A stretch of DNA of 64,000 nucleotides from contig NZ_CABJCG010000008.1 in assembly GCF_902364025.1 (NCBI RefSeq), positions 195,897 through 259,896 on the forward strand. The letters run 5' to 3'. Of this stretch, positions 1 to 7,966 are shown one piece after another. The position numbers were made by a program, and so were the translations under genes. Each line of letters opens with the position of its first letter. Position 1 is the first letter of the stretch. This DNA is from Enterocloster lavalensis. Lineage in GTDB: Bacteria; Bacillota; Clostridia; Lachnospirales; Lachnospiraceae. The notes beneath the pieces were generated by a model. That model ran no database searches. It was given only the letters and a program-made list of their open reading frames with translations, and was not told the DNA's origin.

Positions 1-304
1 TAAAGCTGTAACTGCCGGTAATCGTGCCAATCCCCACATAACCGGTGCCAAACGCCTTAGCTTCATCGATCATTCCGTTCAGATCATATCCGGTCCGGCC
101 AAAGGGAGAACGCACGGAACACACGGACAATCCCAGCTGGCAAAGTCTTTCTTTCAGTTCCCCACGGTCCGCCGCCTTGATCAGCGTGCTCTCCAGCTCC
201 ACACCGTCATAGCCCATTTCCCGAATTTTTCCCAGAGTCTCAAACAATTCGTCCGGGGTTCTGCAATAGTCCCGCAGAGTAAATAATTGCGCGGCAAGTT
301 TCAT
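1..304 (-). CDS. sugar phosphate isomerase/epimerase-like protein (3' end outside window)
   Basis: The reading frame starts at an ATG at 304-302, behind GGGAGGAGGTAGAGCG, and stays open to the window edge. About 101 residues are visible, beginning MKLAAQLFTLRDYC and including REMGYDGVELES. This is the usual N-terminal strand-helix pattern of the AP-endonuclease-2/xylose-isomerase-like TIM barrel, a family that includes inosose dehydratases, hydroxypyruvate isomerase and keto-sugar epimerases. It is 17 bp downstream of a paralogue (322-1113) with the same N-terminal pattern, so it is the last visible gene of the operon that starts at 4022. The substrate is unknown. The C-terminal metal ligands cannot be checked. 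Confidence 0.85.
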   Translation of the reverse strand, partial: MKLAAQLFTLRDYCRTPDELFETLGKIREMGYDGVELESTLIKAADRGELKERLCQLGLSVCSVRSPFGRTGYDLNGMIDEAKAFGTGYVGIGTITGSYSF

Positions 305-321
305 CGCTCTACCTCCTCCCA

Positions 322-1113
322 TCACTCTTCCACAATTCGTTTCAGCTCCACATATGCATCTTTTAAGCAGTCAAAGGGATCCCTCAGACAGCGGTCCTGC
401 TCAATCGCCAGATACTTCACACCGGTGCGCTGGCAGACCTCCAGCAGAGGCCGGTAATCGATATTTCCCTCTCCGATGGTTCCGGTCATACACTCGCACT
501 CTCCGAAGTAACCGATCCTTGTGGTGAAATCTTTGACATGAAGCACTTCCATGCGTCCCGCCACCTTTTCCATATACTTCGGATGGTTGATCCCGCCATA
601 GCGCATCCAGAACGAATCCTGAATAAAGTGGAATCCCTCCGGGTCCGTCTCCTCGATCAGCCGGTCATACATGTACCTTCCCTGATAGCGGATAAACTCA
701 AAACTGTGACTGTGGTAGGCAAACGTCATACCTTCCCGTTTCAGCTCCTGAACCACCGGTTTGATATCCCGGATAAAGCGGGTATATCCCTCATAACCGT
801 CGTCCAGATAACGGTTGTCCAGATTTCCCAGACCGATGCTGTCGCAACCCCACGCGTGATGCTCCCGGATCAACGCCGGAAGATCATTAAAAATGCGGTC
901 CATGGGCGAATGCGTGACAAACACATGCATGTCCAGTTCCTTTAACAGTGCTGTAATAAAATCGGGATCAATCCCAGTCCCCACGCGGGAAAACTGCACG
1001 TCCCGGCACCCCATGTCCCGGATCCGCCTCATGCTCTGCTCCAGTCCTTCTGCAGTCTGTATAAACTCGCGCACCGTAAACATTTGAACCGCCGGTATCA
1101 AATTGTATGGCAT
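322..1113 (-). CDS. sugar phosphate isomerase/epimerase-family TIM barrel
   Basis: 263 residues, start ATG behind AGAGAGGAGGAATTGTT. The sequence has the AP-endonuclease-2/xylose-isomerase-like TIM-barrel layout: N-terminal QMFTVREF, a central FAYHSHSFEF segment and HVKDF near residue 195, followed by GEGNIDYRPLL, the usual signature near a divalent-metal site in sugar epimerases and 2-keto-myo-inositol dehydratases. Length is normal for the family. It lies between an L-ATC hydrolase-like gene and a second family member, and probably works with the upstream Gfo/Idh/MocA oxidoreductase on an oxidised sugar or cyclitol. That pairing is common in inositol and uncommon-sugar pathways; the real substrate is not deducible. 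Confidence 0.85.
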   Translation of the reverse strand: MPYNLIPAVQMFTVREFIQTAEGLEQSMRRIRDMGCRDVQFSRVGTGIDPDFITALLKELDMHVFVTHSPMDRIFNDLPALIREHHAWGCDSIGLGNLDNRYLDDGYEGYTRFIRDIKPVVQELKREGMTFAYHSHSFEFIRYQGRYMYDRLIEETDPEGFHFIQDSFWMRYGGINHPKYMEKVAGRMEVLHVKDFTTRIGYFGECECMTGTIGEGNIDYRPLLEVCQRTGVKYLAIEQDRCLRDPFDCLKDAYVELKRIVEE

Positions 1114-1129
1114 AACAATTCCTCCTCTC

Positions 1130-1633
1130 TCAATCTGTCTCCTGCTCTCCGTCCTTCATCCGGAATATAAAGTGACATCTGCCCTTATCGAAAAAATGTT
1201 CGTCGTGGCAGCATTCCATCTGTTTATTGTATCCCCGTGCAATGGACGGATCGATCAGCTCACAATAGTGGATTCCATATTCTTCCGTGTGATCGTTCAT
1301 CCACGTCTCAGCAAAAACGCAGCGGTCGAAGTCCTGCTCAATCTCCGTCTCCGTCACCCGGTCCGCACTGTTAAAATAGCCGCTCCTGCCCATATCGTAG
1401 CAGGACAGGTAGTGGAACAGGTCCGCCTCGTGTCCCATCGCCCTGGCGCGTTCGGCAATATTCCGTCCCCGCGCCGCGCCGAACTGTCTGACTCCCTCCC
1501 GCACTGCGCGGATTCCCTCGTCCCCAAATTTTTCGCCCACTTCTCTGGCGATACAGGCGAACATCCTTGCAAACAAAATGTACATGTTGGTCTCTTCCAG
1601 TTCCAGCTCCGTCTGTTGATATTCTTTTTCCAT
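1130..1633 (-). CDS. L-2-amino-thiazoline-4-carboxylate hydrolase-family protein
   Basis: 167 residues, ATG behind GATGAGGAGTAGAGAAA. The C-terminal half carries the conserved layout of the ATC_hydrolase family: a Trp-containing helix, then YCELIDPSIARGYN, a Cys-Cys-His stretch, and a final FFDKGRCHFIFR block. Characterised Pseudomonas members open the ring of L-2-amino-thiazoline-4-carboxylate to N-carbamoyl-L-cysteine, but many clostridial members have unknown substrates. No signal peptide or membrane segment is seen, so it is probably cytoplasmic. It sits 5 bp downstream of an M20 carbamoylase-type hydrolase, which is the next step in the known pathway. Family assignment is fairly secure; the exact substrate is inference. 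Confidence 0.75.
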   Translation of the reverse strand: MEKEYQQTELELEETNMYILFARMFACIAREVGEKFGDEGIRAVREGVRQFGAARGRNIAERARAMGHEADLFHYLSCYDMGRSGYFNSADRVTETEIEQDFDRCVFAETWMNDHTEEYGIHYCELIDPSIARGYNKQMECCHDEHFFDKGRCHFIFRMKDGEQETD

Positions 1634-1638
1634 TTTCT

Positions 1639-2874
1639 CTACTCCTCATCCAGCATACGGATTACCTCGTACAGCACATTCGCGCCCTTCTCCATGTCCT
1701 CAAACGCAACCAGTTCATCAGGATGATGGGTCAACCCCTCGTGGCTGGGTAGGAAAATCATTCCCGCAGGCCATATGCGCTTAAAGATCATGGCATCGTG
1801 CCCGGCCCCACTGTTCATACGCATATGGCTGTAGCCCAGCTTTGCCGCCGCCTCCTCCACAAGGTCCTCAATATGAGAATCTGTGGGGACGTGTTCCCGA
1901 TGCACCGCTTCCTGCACATTGATCTCCACACGGCATTTTACCGCCACCTGCTTTGCCGTCTCAACGGTGTAGCGGATCAGGTCCGCCCGGGCAGCCTCGT
2001 CGCAAGTCCTGATATCCAGAGTGAAATCGCACTCGCTCGGAATGCAGTTCGTGGAACCGGGAAGCAGATTCAACCTTCCGGTGGTGACCGTGGCGATTCC
2101 GTTGTAATGCTGCGCCGCATAGCGCGTCACAGCGCAGATCAGCTCAAACGCCCCCACGCCGGCATCGTGCCGTACATCCATGGGGATTGTTCCGGGATGG
2201 CTGGCCACCCCGTGAACCGACACCTCCAGCCAGGAGATAGCCACAATATTTTCCACAATTCCGATGGATTTCCCGGCATTTTCCAGAATTGGTCCCTGTT
2301 CCGCGTGAAGCTCTATAAACGCTTTTACCTTATCCTGCCTGCGGCAGGCTCCCGCCGGATCGCCGGTCAGGCCGTAATTGCGGATGGTCTCACGAAGGGT
2401 GAGTCCGTCCTCCAGCCCCTTCACACTGTCCAACTGCGCCTCCCCAAAGCTGCCCTCCATAAACTGACTGCCAATCAGCACCTGACCGAACCGCGTACCC
2501 TCCTCGCCAATGGTGCCAAGAACTTCATAGGTATGTTTCAGCGGCTTTTTACTCTCCTGAATCATCCGTGCTGCCTCCAGAGCGCAGACAACCCCCGCGA
2601 TTCCGTCGAACGCGCCGGAACATTTCACGGAATCCAGATGGGAGCCGGAGATAATGGACGGAGCCTCCGGGTCGTTCCCCCGCAGAACTCCAAAGAGATT
2701 TCCCACCGTATCCTCCCGGACTTCCAGGCCAAACTCCGCCATGCGCCCCTTCATGTATTCTACGCCCTCTCTGTATTCCGGGGTATAGCTGGGACGCTGG
2801 GTTCCGGCGGCGCACGGCTCGCTGATTTTCCTCAGGGTTTCGATATCCTGATGCATCCTTTTCTGGTCCGCCAT
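1639..2874 (-). CDS. M20-family Zn-dependent hydantoinase/carbamoylase-type hydrolase
   Basis: 411 residues from the ATG at 2874-2872, 8 nt after AGGAG. A GTG one codon upstream is less well placed. The start overlaps the stop of the upstream oxidoreductase as TGATG. Motifs typical of M20 amidohydrolases (allantoate amidohydrolase, N-carbamoyl-L-amino-acid hydrolase) are present: SGSHLDSVKCSGAFDG with metal-binding His and Asp, IGEEGTRFG with the Glu pair, ELHAEQGP, and the C-terminal SGAGHDA. Members hydrolyse N-carbamoyl or ureido groups, often releasing ammonia and CO2. Next to an L-ATC hydrolase homologue, N-carbamoyl-cysteine or a related compound is the natural candidate substrate, by inference. 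A cytoplasmic dimer is expected. Confidence 0.88.
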   Translation of the reverse strand: MADQKRMHQDIETLRKISEPCAAGTQRPSYTPEYREGVEYMKGRMAEFGLEVREDTVGNLFGVLRGNDPEAPSIISGSHLDSVKCSGAFDGIAGVVCALEAARMIQESKKPLKHTYEVLGTIGEEGTRFGQVLIGSQFMEGSFGEAQLDSVKGLEDGLTLRETIRNYGLTGDPAGACRRQDKVKAFIELHAEQGPILENAGKSIGIVENIVAISWLEVSVHGVASHPGTIPMDVRHDAGVGAFELICAVTRYAAQHYNGIATVTTGRLNLLPGSTNCIPSECDFTLDIRTCDEAARADLIRYTVETAKQVAVKCRVEINVQEAVHREHVPTDSHIEDLVEEAAAKLGYSHMRMNSGAGHDAMIFKRIWPAGMIFLPSHEGLTHHPDELVAFEDMEKGANVLYEVIRMLDEE

Positions 2875-4022
2875 CACTTCGTCTCCTCTTCTATCTTCTT
2901 GTGGAGCTCATCCAAAAACAAATCTCCGTCAAAGGGTATCTCTACCTCTTTCCCCAGCCAGTCCGAGAGGTACATCGCATTGGCCAGCGTAAGTCCCCGG
3001 ATTCCCTCGGAACCGGGCGCCACCAGCGGCGTTTTATGTAAAATAGCCCCGGCAAAATTTTCCGTCACCTGCTGGTGCTGGATTCCCCACAAATCCGGGA
3101 ACTCAAAGGTTTCCTCGCTACAGATATCCTTCAGCTTTCCCCCGCGCACCAGACGCTTTGCATCTTCAAAATCCATGCGGGCGTTCATCTCCGTCTCCGA
3201 TTCCTCCAGGACCTTCACTGTGGCTTTCGTACTGTTTTCCACATAGATTTTTCCCTTGTCACAGAGAATTTCCAGCCGGTCCGATCCCAGAACGTCGTGG
3301 GTGCAGCTGATAAACACGCCGGTTCCACCGTTGGGAAATTCCATATACGCGGTCACGTCGTCCTCCACCGTGATATTCCGGTGAGAACCATAACGCAGAT
3401 AACCGCGCACCTTGCCAGGCATACCGCAGATCCACTGCAAAAGATCCACCTGATGGGGCGCCTGATTGGCCAGCACTCCGCCTCCCTCCCCCTGCCAGGT
3501 GGCGCGCCAGGAACTCTGCTCATAATATTTCTGTGGTCTCCACCATGTGGTGATAATCCAGGTCACACGGCGCAGGCCGCCCAAGCGTCCGCTGTCCATA
3601 ATCTCTTTAATTTTCTGATACAGCGGGTTCATCCTCTGGTTGAACATCATGCCGAATACCAGCTCCGGATGCCGGGCCGCCGTCTCGTTCATCGCCTCCA
3701 CGGCCTTTGTGTACACCCCGGCGGGTTTCTCCACCAGCGTGTGCAGCCCCGCTTCCAGAGCCTCCACCGCGATCACCGGGTGGAAATAATGGGGCGTTGC
3801 AATCAGCACAGCGTCCACCTTTCCCGAGGCGATCAGTTCCTTATAATCTGTAAAAACCGCCACTGTTTCCTTCAGGTTCTCCTGCGCCCACTGCACGCGC
3901 TCCGGACTGATATCGCAGACCGCAGAGAGCACGGCTCCCCGGATCTTTCCCTCCTCCATCCACTTCGCATGGTTGGAGCCCATCGTGCCAATGCCGATGA
4001 TTCCAAAACGTACCTGATCCAT
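2874..4022 (-). CDS. Gfo/Idh/MocA-family NAD(P)-dependent oxidoreductase
   Basis: 382 residues, ATG behind CCAGAGGAGGTTAAGA; first gene of the operon. The N-terminal Rossmann motif is GIIGIGTMGSNHA, followed by LIATPHYFHP and the family hallmark VEKPAG, with the catalytic Lys in EKP. The C-terminal half is the usual alpha/beta substrate domain, including NQAPHQVDLLQW with the expected His and Asp. Family members oxidise or epimerise sugars, inositols and glycosides through keto intermediates. Its promoter (4065-4093) carries the AT-rich element also found before the ABC transporter operon, which places it in the same regulon. The substrate is not identified. Confidence 0.88.
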   Translation of the reverse strand: MDQVRFGIIGIGTMGSNHAKWMEEGKIRGAVLSAVCDISPERVQWAQENLKETVAVFTDYKELIASGKVDAVLIATPHYFHPVIAVEALEAGLHTLVEKPAGVYTKAVEAMNETAARHPELVFGMMFNQRMNPLYQKIKEIMDSGRLGGLRRVTWIITTWWRPQKYYEQSSWRATWQGEGGGVLANQAPHQVDLLQWICGMPGKVRGYLRYGSHRNITVEDDVTAYMEFPNGGTGVFISCTHDVLGSDRLEILCDKGKIYVENSTKATVKVLEESETEMNARMDFEDAKRLVRGGKLKDICSEETFEFPDLWGIQHQQVTENFAGAILHKTPLVAPGSEGIRGLTLANAMYLSDWLGKEVEIPFDGDLFLDELHKKIEEETK

Positions 4023-4064
4023 TCTTAACCTCCTCTGGACTTCTCACTGCTCACCGATAACTTG

Positions 4065-4093
4065 AGTATAACACAGCGGACATCACATTTCAA
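4065..4093 (-). promoter_or_regulatory. SigA-type promoter for the 4022-to-1 operon
   Basis: Read on the minus strand: -35 TTGAAA (4093-4088), 17-bp spacer, -10 TATACT (4070-4065). The start codon at 4022 is about 40 bp downstream. Immediately upstream of the -35 box is the AT-rich element shared with the 9.5 kb intergenic region. Confidence 0.75.
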
Positions 4094-4136
4094 TAATTTT
4101 TCATTGCAATAATTATTTTTTATTGTTATAATTGAC
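4088..4136. promoter_or_regulatory. shared AT-rich operator candidate between divergent promoters
   Basis: On the minus strand this reads ACAATAAAAAATAATTATTG, then CAATGAAAAATTATTGAAA, ending in the -35 box. The region at 9486-9540 reads ACAATAAAAAACTATTATT, then AATCAAAAAAATTATTGACA, again ending in the -35 box. The match in sequence and in register suggests a common regulator, most likely the YheO-type protein at 9624-10277. The element also spans the -35 to -10 interval of the plus-strand promoter for the peptidase. Confidence 0.6.
4104..4132 (+). promoter_or_regulatory. promoter for the S9 peptidase gene
   Basis: -35 TTGCAA (4104-4109), 17-bp spacer, -10 TATAAT (4127-4132). The ATG is at 4174, giving a leader of roughly 35 nt. 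The promoter lies wholly inside the shared AT-rich element. Confidence 0.65.
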
Positions 4137-4173
4137 CCAACACAATCCAAAACGCACACAGAAAGGAGTCATT

Positions 4174-6069
4174 ATGCTGTCAATACAACCTCAGGATTTC
4201 CGCTCTCTCTCCTATCCGTCCGATTTGAAGCTCTCCCCGGACGGGCGGTTCTGCGCCTGGCTGGAACACATGGCGGATCCGGCCGGAAATTCCTATCAGG
4301 CGCAGATCGCCGTCTCCCCCTCCGGCTGCAGCTCGCCCCGTTATGTTGCCGCCGCGCAAAAGCCCTCCCACCTCTCCTGGGGCGCTGACGGCCGCCTGTT
4401 ATACCTTTGCGCCGGCCCGGACGGGGCAGAAATCCACAGCCTGAACCCTGCTTCCGGCGAGGACCTGCCTGAGGCCCAACTGCCGTTCCCAGCGCAGAAT
4501 TTCTATCCGGCCGGCAAATGGGGTTATGTAGTGCTGGCAGTGGAGAACTTCCGGCCGTCTGTCACCGAGGAAGCTGACGTGTTCGACGAAATTCCGTTCT
4601 GGGCCAATGGCCGCGGTATTACAAACGGCAAACGGACCCGGCTCTATCTGTGGCAGGAGGGCAGGATCACCCCCATTTCTCCTGAGGACAGCGAAATCGG
4701 AATCTGCACCGTCTCCCCGGACGAAGTGCTCTACACCTTGCGGCCTCGCATTGACAAAAAGATGAAATTCGCCGCTCTGCGCCGGTATGATCTCTCCCTC
4801 GGCACCACATCGGAACTGATTGGCCCTGACCGGTACGATATCTTTCACGTCTGCCGCCTGGGCGGCCGCGTTCTGGTCTGCGCCACCGATATGGCGATTT
4901 GGGGAAATGTCCAGAATCCCGACTTCTTTTGGGCCGAATCGGAAGGGCTCATCCCCCTTGCCGCCCCCGACCTGGGCGTAACCAACGACGTGACCTCGGA
5001 TGCGCGCTATGGCTCCTGCGGACAGTGGGCCGTCTGCGGGCAGAAGCTCCTCTTTATCGCCGTCACCCGCCGCGGCAGCCGCATGTACGCTCTGGACTGC
5101 ACAGGCGGCATCTCTCCACTGACTCCGGACGACGGACGCGCCATCGCCGGATTGGACGCGGCCGGAGGAAGAATCGCCTGGGTAGAGGAGACGCCCCTGC
5201 GCAGCGGCGAAATTTTCTGCGGACAAACGCCTGGACAAGGGCTACGCCTCTCATCGGCAAACGACGGCTATTTCCACAGCCACCGCGTACTGCCGCCGGA
5301 ATCATTTACATTTCGTACCTCTTCGGGCGAGGAAATCGACGGCTATGTAATCATCCCCGCAGATTTTGATCCCACGGGCAGTTACCCCGGCGTGCTGCAA
5401 ATACACGGCGGGCCCAAGCTGGCCTACGGCGGCATCTTCCATCTGGAAATGCAGGCCATGGCGGCTCGGGGCTGGTTTGTACTGTTCTGCAATCCACATG
5501 GCAGCGATGGACGCGGCAGCAGCTTCATGGATCTCCGCGGAATGTATGGAACCTCGGATTACAGGGATCTTATGGAATTCACGGACGAAGCGCTCAGGCG
5601 TTTTCCCCAGCTGGACGGCACCCGCCTGGCATCCTGCGGCGGTTCTTACGGCGGCTTTATGGTCAACTGGATCATCGGCCACACCCACCGATTTTGCTGC
5701 GCCATATCCCAGCGCTGCATCAGTAACTGGATCTCCATGTTCAACACCGGCGATACCGGATACCGTTTTGTGGCCGACCAACTGGACGGCACCCCATGGT
5801 CCGCGCAGCAGCGTTTTATCGGGCAATCGCCGGTAATGTATGCCGACAGGGTCCGAACCCCCACCCTGTTCATCCACGCGGACCAGGACTACCGCTGCCC
5901 CATGGGGGAAGGGCTTCAGATGTTCACTGCCCTCCGCTATTTCGGAATCGAGGCGCGGATGTGTCTGATTCACGGAGAAAACCATGAACTAAGCCGCGCA
6001 GGCCGTCCCCGCCAGCGTCTGAGAAGGCTGACGGAACTTTTTGAATGGCTGGACCGGTATCTGCGCTGA
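4174..6069 (+). CDS. S9-family serine peptidase (acylaminoacyl/prolyl oligopeptidase type)
   Basis: 631 residues from the ATG at 4174, 5 nt after GAAAGGAG. An in-frame upstream start at 4132 lies in the promoter and has no binding site. The first ~370 residues look like the beta-propeller of S9 peptidases (LSPDGRFCAWLEH at the start). The C-terminal alpha/beta-hydrolase domain holds the triad: Ser491 in GGSYGGF, Asp570 or Asp572 in HADQDYRCP, and His604 in HGENHELSR. There is no signal peptide, so a cytosolic oligopeptidase is expected. It is divergent from a dehydrogenase/carbamoylase operon with which it shares an operator, so it may process a peptide-conjugated substrate; this is inference. 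The gene is flanked by a bidirectional terminator. Confidence 0.9.
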   Translation: MLSIQPQDFRSLSYPSDLKLSPDGRFCAWLEHMADPAGNSYQAQIAVSPSGCSSPRYVAAAQKPSHLSWGADGRLLYLCAGPDGAEIHSLNPASGEDLPEAQLPFPAQNFYPAGKWGYVVLAVENFRPSVTEEADVFDEIPFWANGRGITNGKRTRLYLWQEGRITPISPEDSEIGICTVSPDEVLYTLRPRIDKKMKFAALRRYDLSLGTTSELIGPDRYDIFHVCRLGGRVLVCATDMAIWGNVQNPDFFWAESEGLIPLAAPDLGVTNDVTSDARYGSCGQWAVCGQKLLFIAVTRRGSRMYALDCTGGISPLTPDDGRAIAGLDAAGGRIAWVEETPLRSGEIFCGQTPGQGLRLSSANDGYFHSHRVLPPESFTFRTSSGEEIDGYVIIPADFDPTGSYPGVLQIHGGPKLAYGGIFHLEMQAMAARGWFVLFCNPHGSDGRGSSFMDLRGMYGTSDYRDLMEFTDEALRRFPQLDGTRLASCGGSYGGFMVNWIIGHTHRFCCAISQRCISNWISMFNTGDTGYRFVADQLDGTPWSAQQRFIGQSPVMYADRVRTPTLFIHADQDYRCPMGEGLQMFTALRYFGIEARMCLIHGENHELSRAGRPRQRLRRLTELFEWLDRYLR

Positions 6070-6077
6070 CTCCGGAT

Positions 6078-6136
6078 AAAAACGGCTGATTTCCCAGGAC
6101 TGTAAGCCCTTTATGAGGAAATCAGCCGTTTCTTTT
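6078..6136. terminator. bidirectional intrinsic terminator
   Basis: Arms AAACGGCTGATTTCC and GGAAATCAGCCGTTT form a 15-bp stem. On the plus strand it is followed by CTTTT, on the minus strand by TTTATCC. It lies between convergent genes and touches the stop codon of the permease at 6135. Confidence 0.85.
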
Positions 6137-6992
6137 AACCCTTCAGGCCCGACGTGGCCACGCCTTCCACCAAATACTTTTGGAACATCGCGAAAAGAAT
6201 GAAGGCCGGCAGCAAAGACAATGCCGCCATAGCGAACATCGCGCCCCAGTCCGACTGCGAGGAGGGATCCGAGAACATCTTTAACGCCATACTGATGGTG
6301 TAGGTCTCCGGTCTGCTCAAGTACAATAGCGGCGCCAGGAAATCCTCCCACCTCCAGATAAAGGAAAAGATAGCGGTGGTAATCAGCGCCGGAGAAATCA
6401 GCGGCAGCATAATCCGGTAAAATACACCAAATGTGGAACATCCGTCGATTCTGGCGGCCTCGTCCAGCTCCGTGGGTATCCCCTGCATAAACTGCATGTC
6501 CAGGAAGATGAAGAAGGCCTGACCGAACCAGTAAGGAACAATCAGCGGCAGGTATGTATTATTCCAGCCAAATTTCTGGAACATCAGAAACTGCGGAACC
6601 ATGATGACCTGGAATGGGAGCATCAGGGTGATCATCATACAGGCAAACCAGACCCGTGAGCCAAAGAAGCGGATTCTGGCAAACCCAAAGGCGATCACCG
6701 CCGATGACGCCACCGCTCCCACTGTAGCCAGAGCCGTCACAAACAGGGAATTCTTAAAAAACACACCGAAGTGATTGCCGGAAAATCCCTTCCAGCCGTT
6801 TCCATAGTTTTCAAAGGTCCAGTTTTCCGGCAGCAACTTCGCTGCGCTGGTAAAGATCGATCCGGTCTCCTTAAAGGAGCTAAATACCATCCACAGCATG
6901 GGGTAGAGCATCACATAGCACAGCGCCAGACAGAATATGTGATAGATCACTCTGCCAATCTTTCGCTTGCCACTTACGCCTAATTGGGCCAT
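6135..6992 (-). CDS. carbohydrate ABC transporter permease (MalG-type)
   Basis: 285 residues, ATG behind GAGGAGGGAGTAATAG. Six hydrophobic segments are visible. The EAA-loop block near residue 195 includes IPTELDEAARIDGCS, the ATPase-docking signature of CUT1 inner-membrane permeases. The C-terminus is FQKYLVEGVATSGLKG, typical of MalG-type subunits. It is the last gene of the binding protein-permease-permease operon. No ATPase gene is present, so it probably shares an MsmX/UgpC-like ATPase encoded elsewhere, as is common for clostridial CUT1 systems. Substrate: a sugar, glycoside or sugar conjugate, not identifiable from sequence. Confidence 0.92.
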   Translation of the reverse strand: MAQLGVSGKRKIGRVIYHIFCLALCYVMLYPMLWMVFSSFKETGSIFTSAAKLLPENWTFENYGNGWKGFSGNHFGVFFKNSLFVTALATVGAVASSAVIAFGFARIRFFGSRVWFACMMITLMLPFQVIMVPQFLMFQKFGWNNTYLPLIVPYWFGQAFFIFLDMQFMQGIPTELDEAARIDGCSTFGVFYRIMLPLISPALITTAIFSFIWRWEDFLAPLLYLSRPETYTISMALKMFSDPSSQSDWGAMFAMAALSLLPAFILFAMFQKYLVEGVATSGLKG

Positions 6993-7008
6993 CTATTACT
7001 CCCTCCTC

Positions 7009-7938
7009 TCACTTTCCGTCAGCCTGGTTGAATACCCATGTCCCGGAGGATTTGAACAGCAGGATTGTGATAATCGCCACAAACAGCAGCAATACCCACG
7101 CCATGGCGCAGCCATAACCCATCCGGTAGTAGGTGAAGGACGACCTGTAAATATATACGGTGGCAAACAGCGTTTTATCCATCGGCTGCCCCTGCGTGAT
7201 CACAAAGCTCTGGGTAAATGTCATAAACCCATTGATCAGCTGCATAACCACATTGAAGAATACCACCGGTGTAAGCATAGGCAGCGTCACCTTGAAAAAC
7301 TTCTGTATTTTCCCGGCGCCGTCGATCTCCGCCGCCTCCAGCAGGCTGGTCGGAATCTGTTTGAGGCCGGATAAAAAGATCAGCATGGAGGAGCCGTACT
7401 GCCAGATCGCCAACAGAACCAGCGTCCAGACCGCAGTGTGTTCGCCTCCGATCCAGGAAATCTGTATATTGGTATTAAAAATCTGATTGACAATCGCATT
7501 GAACAGTCCGTCGGCGCTGAACATACGGCGCCACACCACCGCGATGGCGATGGAGTTGCCGATAATGGTGGGCAGGTAGTACGCAGCCCGGTAAAATGTG
7601 GTGAGCTTCGTCGTCCTCTGCAGGAGAAGCGCCACTGCCAGCGCAAACATCAAACGCAGCGGAACCGACACCAGCACGTAGAAAATGGTGACGCCAAAGG
7701 ACGTATAGAACTGTTTGTCATCCGTAAACATGCGGATATAGTTCTTCAGCCCCACAAACTTTGGCGGCGACAACACATCATAGTCCGCAAAGGACAAAAA
7801 CAATGAGGTAACGATGGGAACAACCGTAAAGAGCACAAATCCCACAATAAACAGACTGATAAATGCGTACCCTTCAATATTGTTCCGGTGTCTGTTATAA
7901 AAACCTTTTGAACCGCCCCTCGTCTTGGCCGGCAGCAT
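7009..7938 (-). CDS. sugar ABC transporter permease (MalF-type)
   Basis: 309 residues from the ATG at 7938-7936, 6 nt after GGAAAGGAGGA. The longer frame to 7974 lacks a binding site and overlaps the upstream gene. Six membrane segments are visible, starting with a helix near residue 30. The EAA loop, near residue 205, contains IPTSLLEAAEIDGAG. It pairs with the MalG-type permease 16 bp downstream and with the solute-binding lipoprotein upstream. The gap to the latter is 28 bp, so the three genes should be co-transcribed. Confidence 0.92.
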   Translation of the reverse strand: MLPAKTRGGSKGFYNRHRNNIEGYAFISLFIVGFVLFTVVPIVTSLFLSFADYDVLSPPKFVGLKNYIRMFTDDKQFYTSFGVTIFYVLVSVPLRLMFALAVALLLQRTTKLTTFYRAAYYLPTIIGNSIAIAVVWRRMFSADGLFNAIVNQIFNTNIQISWIGGEHTAVWTLVLLAIWQYGSSMLIFLSGLKQIPTSLLEAAEIDGAGKIQKFFKVTLPMLTPVVFFNVVMQLINGFMTFTQSFVITQGQPMDKTLFATVYIYRSSFTYYRMGYGCAMAWVLLLFVAIITILLFKSSGTWVFNQADGK

Positions 7939-7966
7939 AGGCTCTCCTCCTTTCCGGCAGGACACT

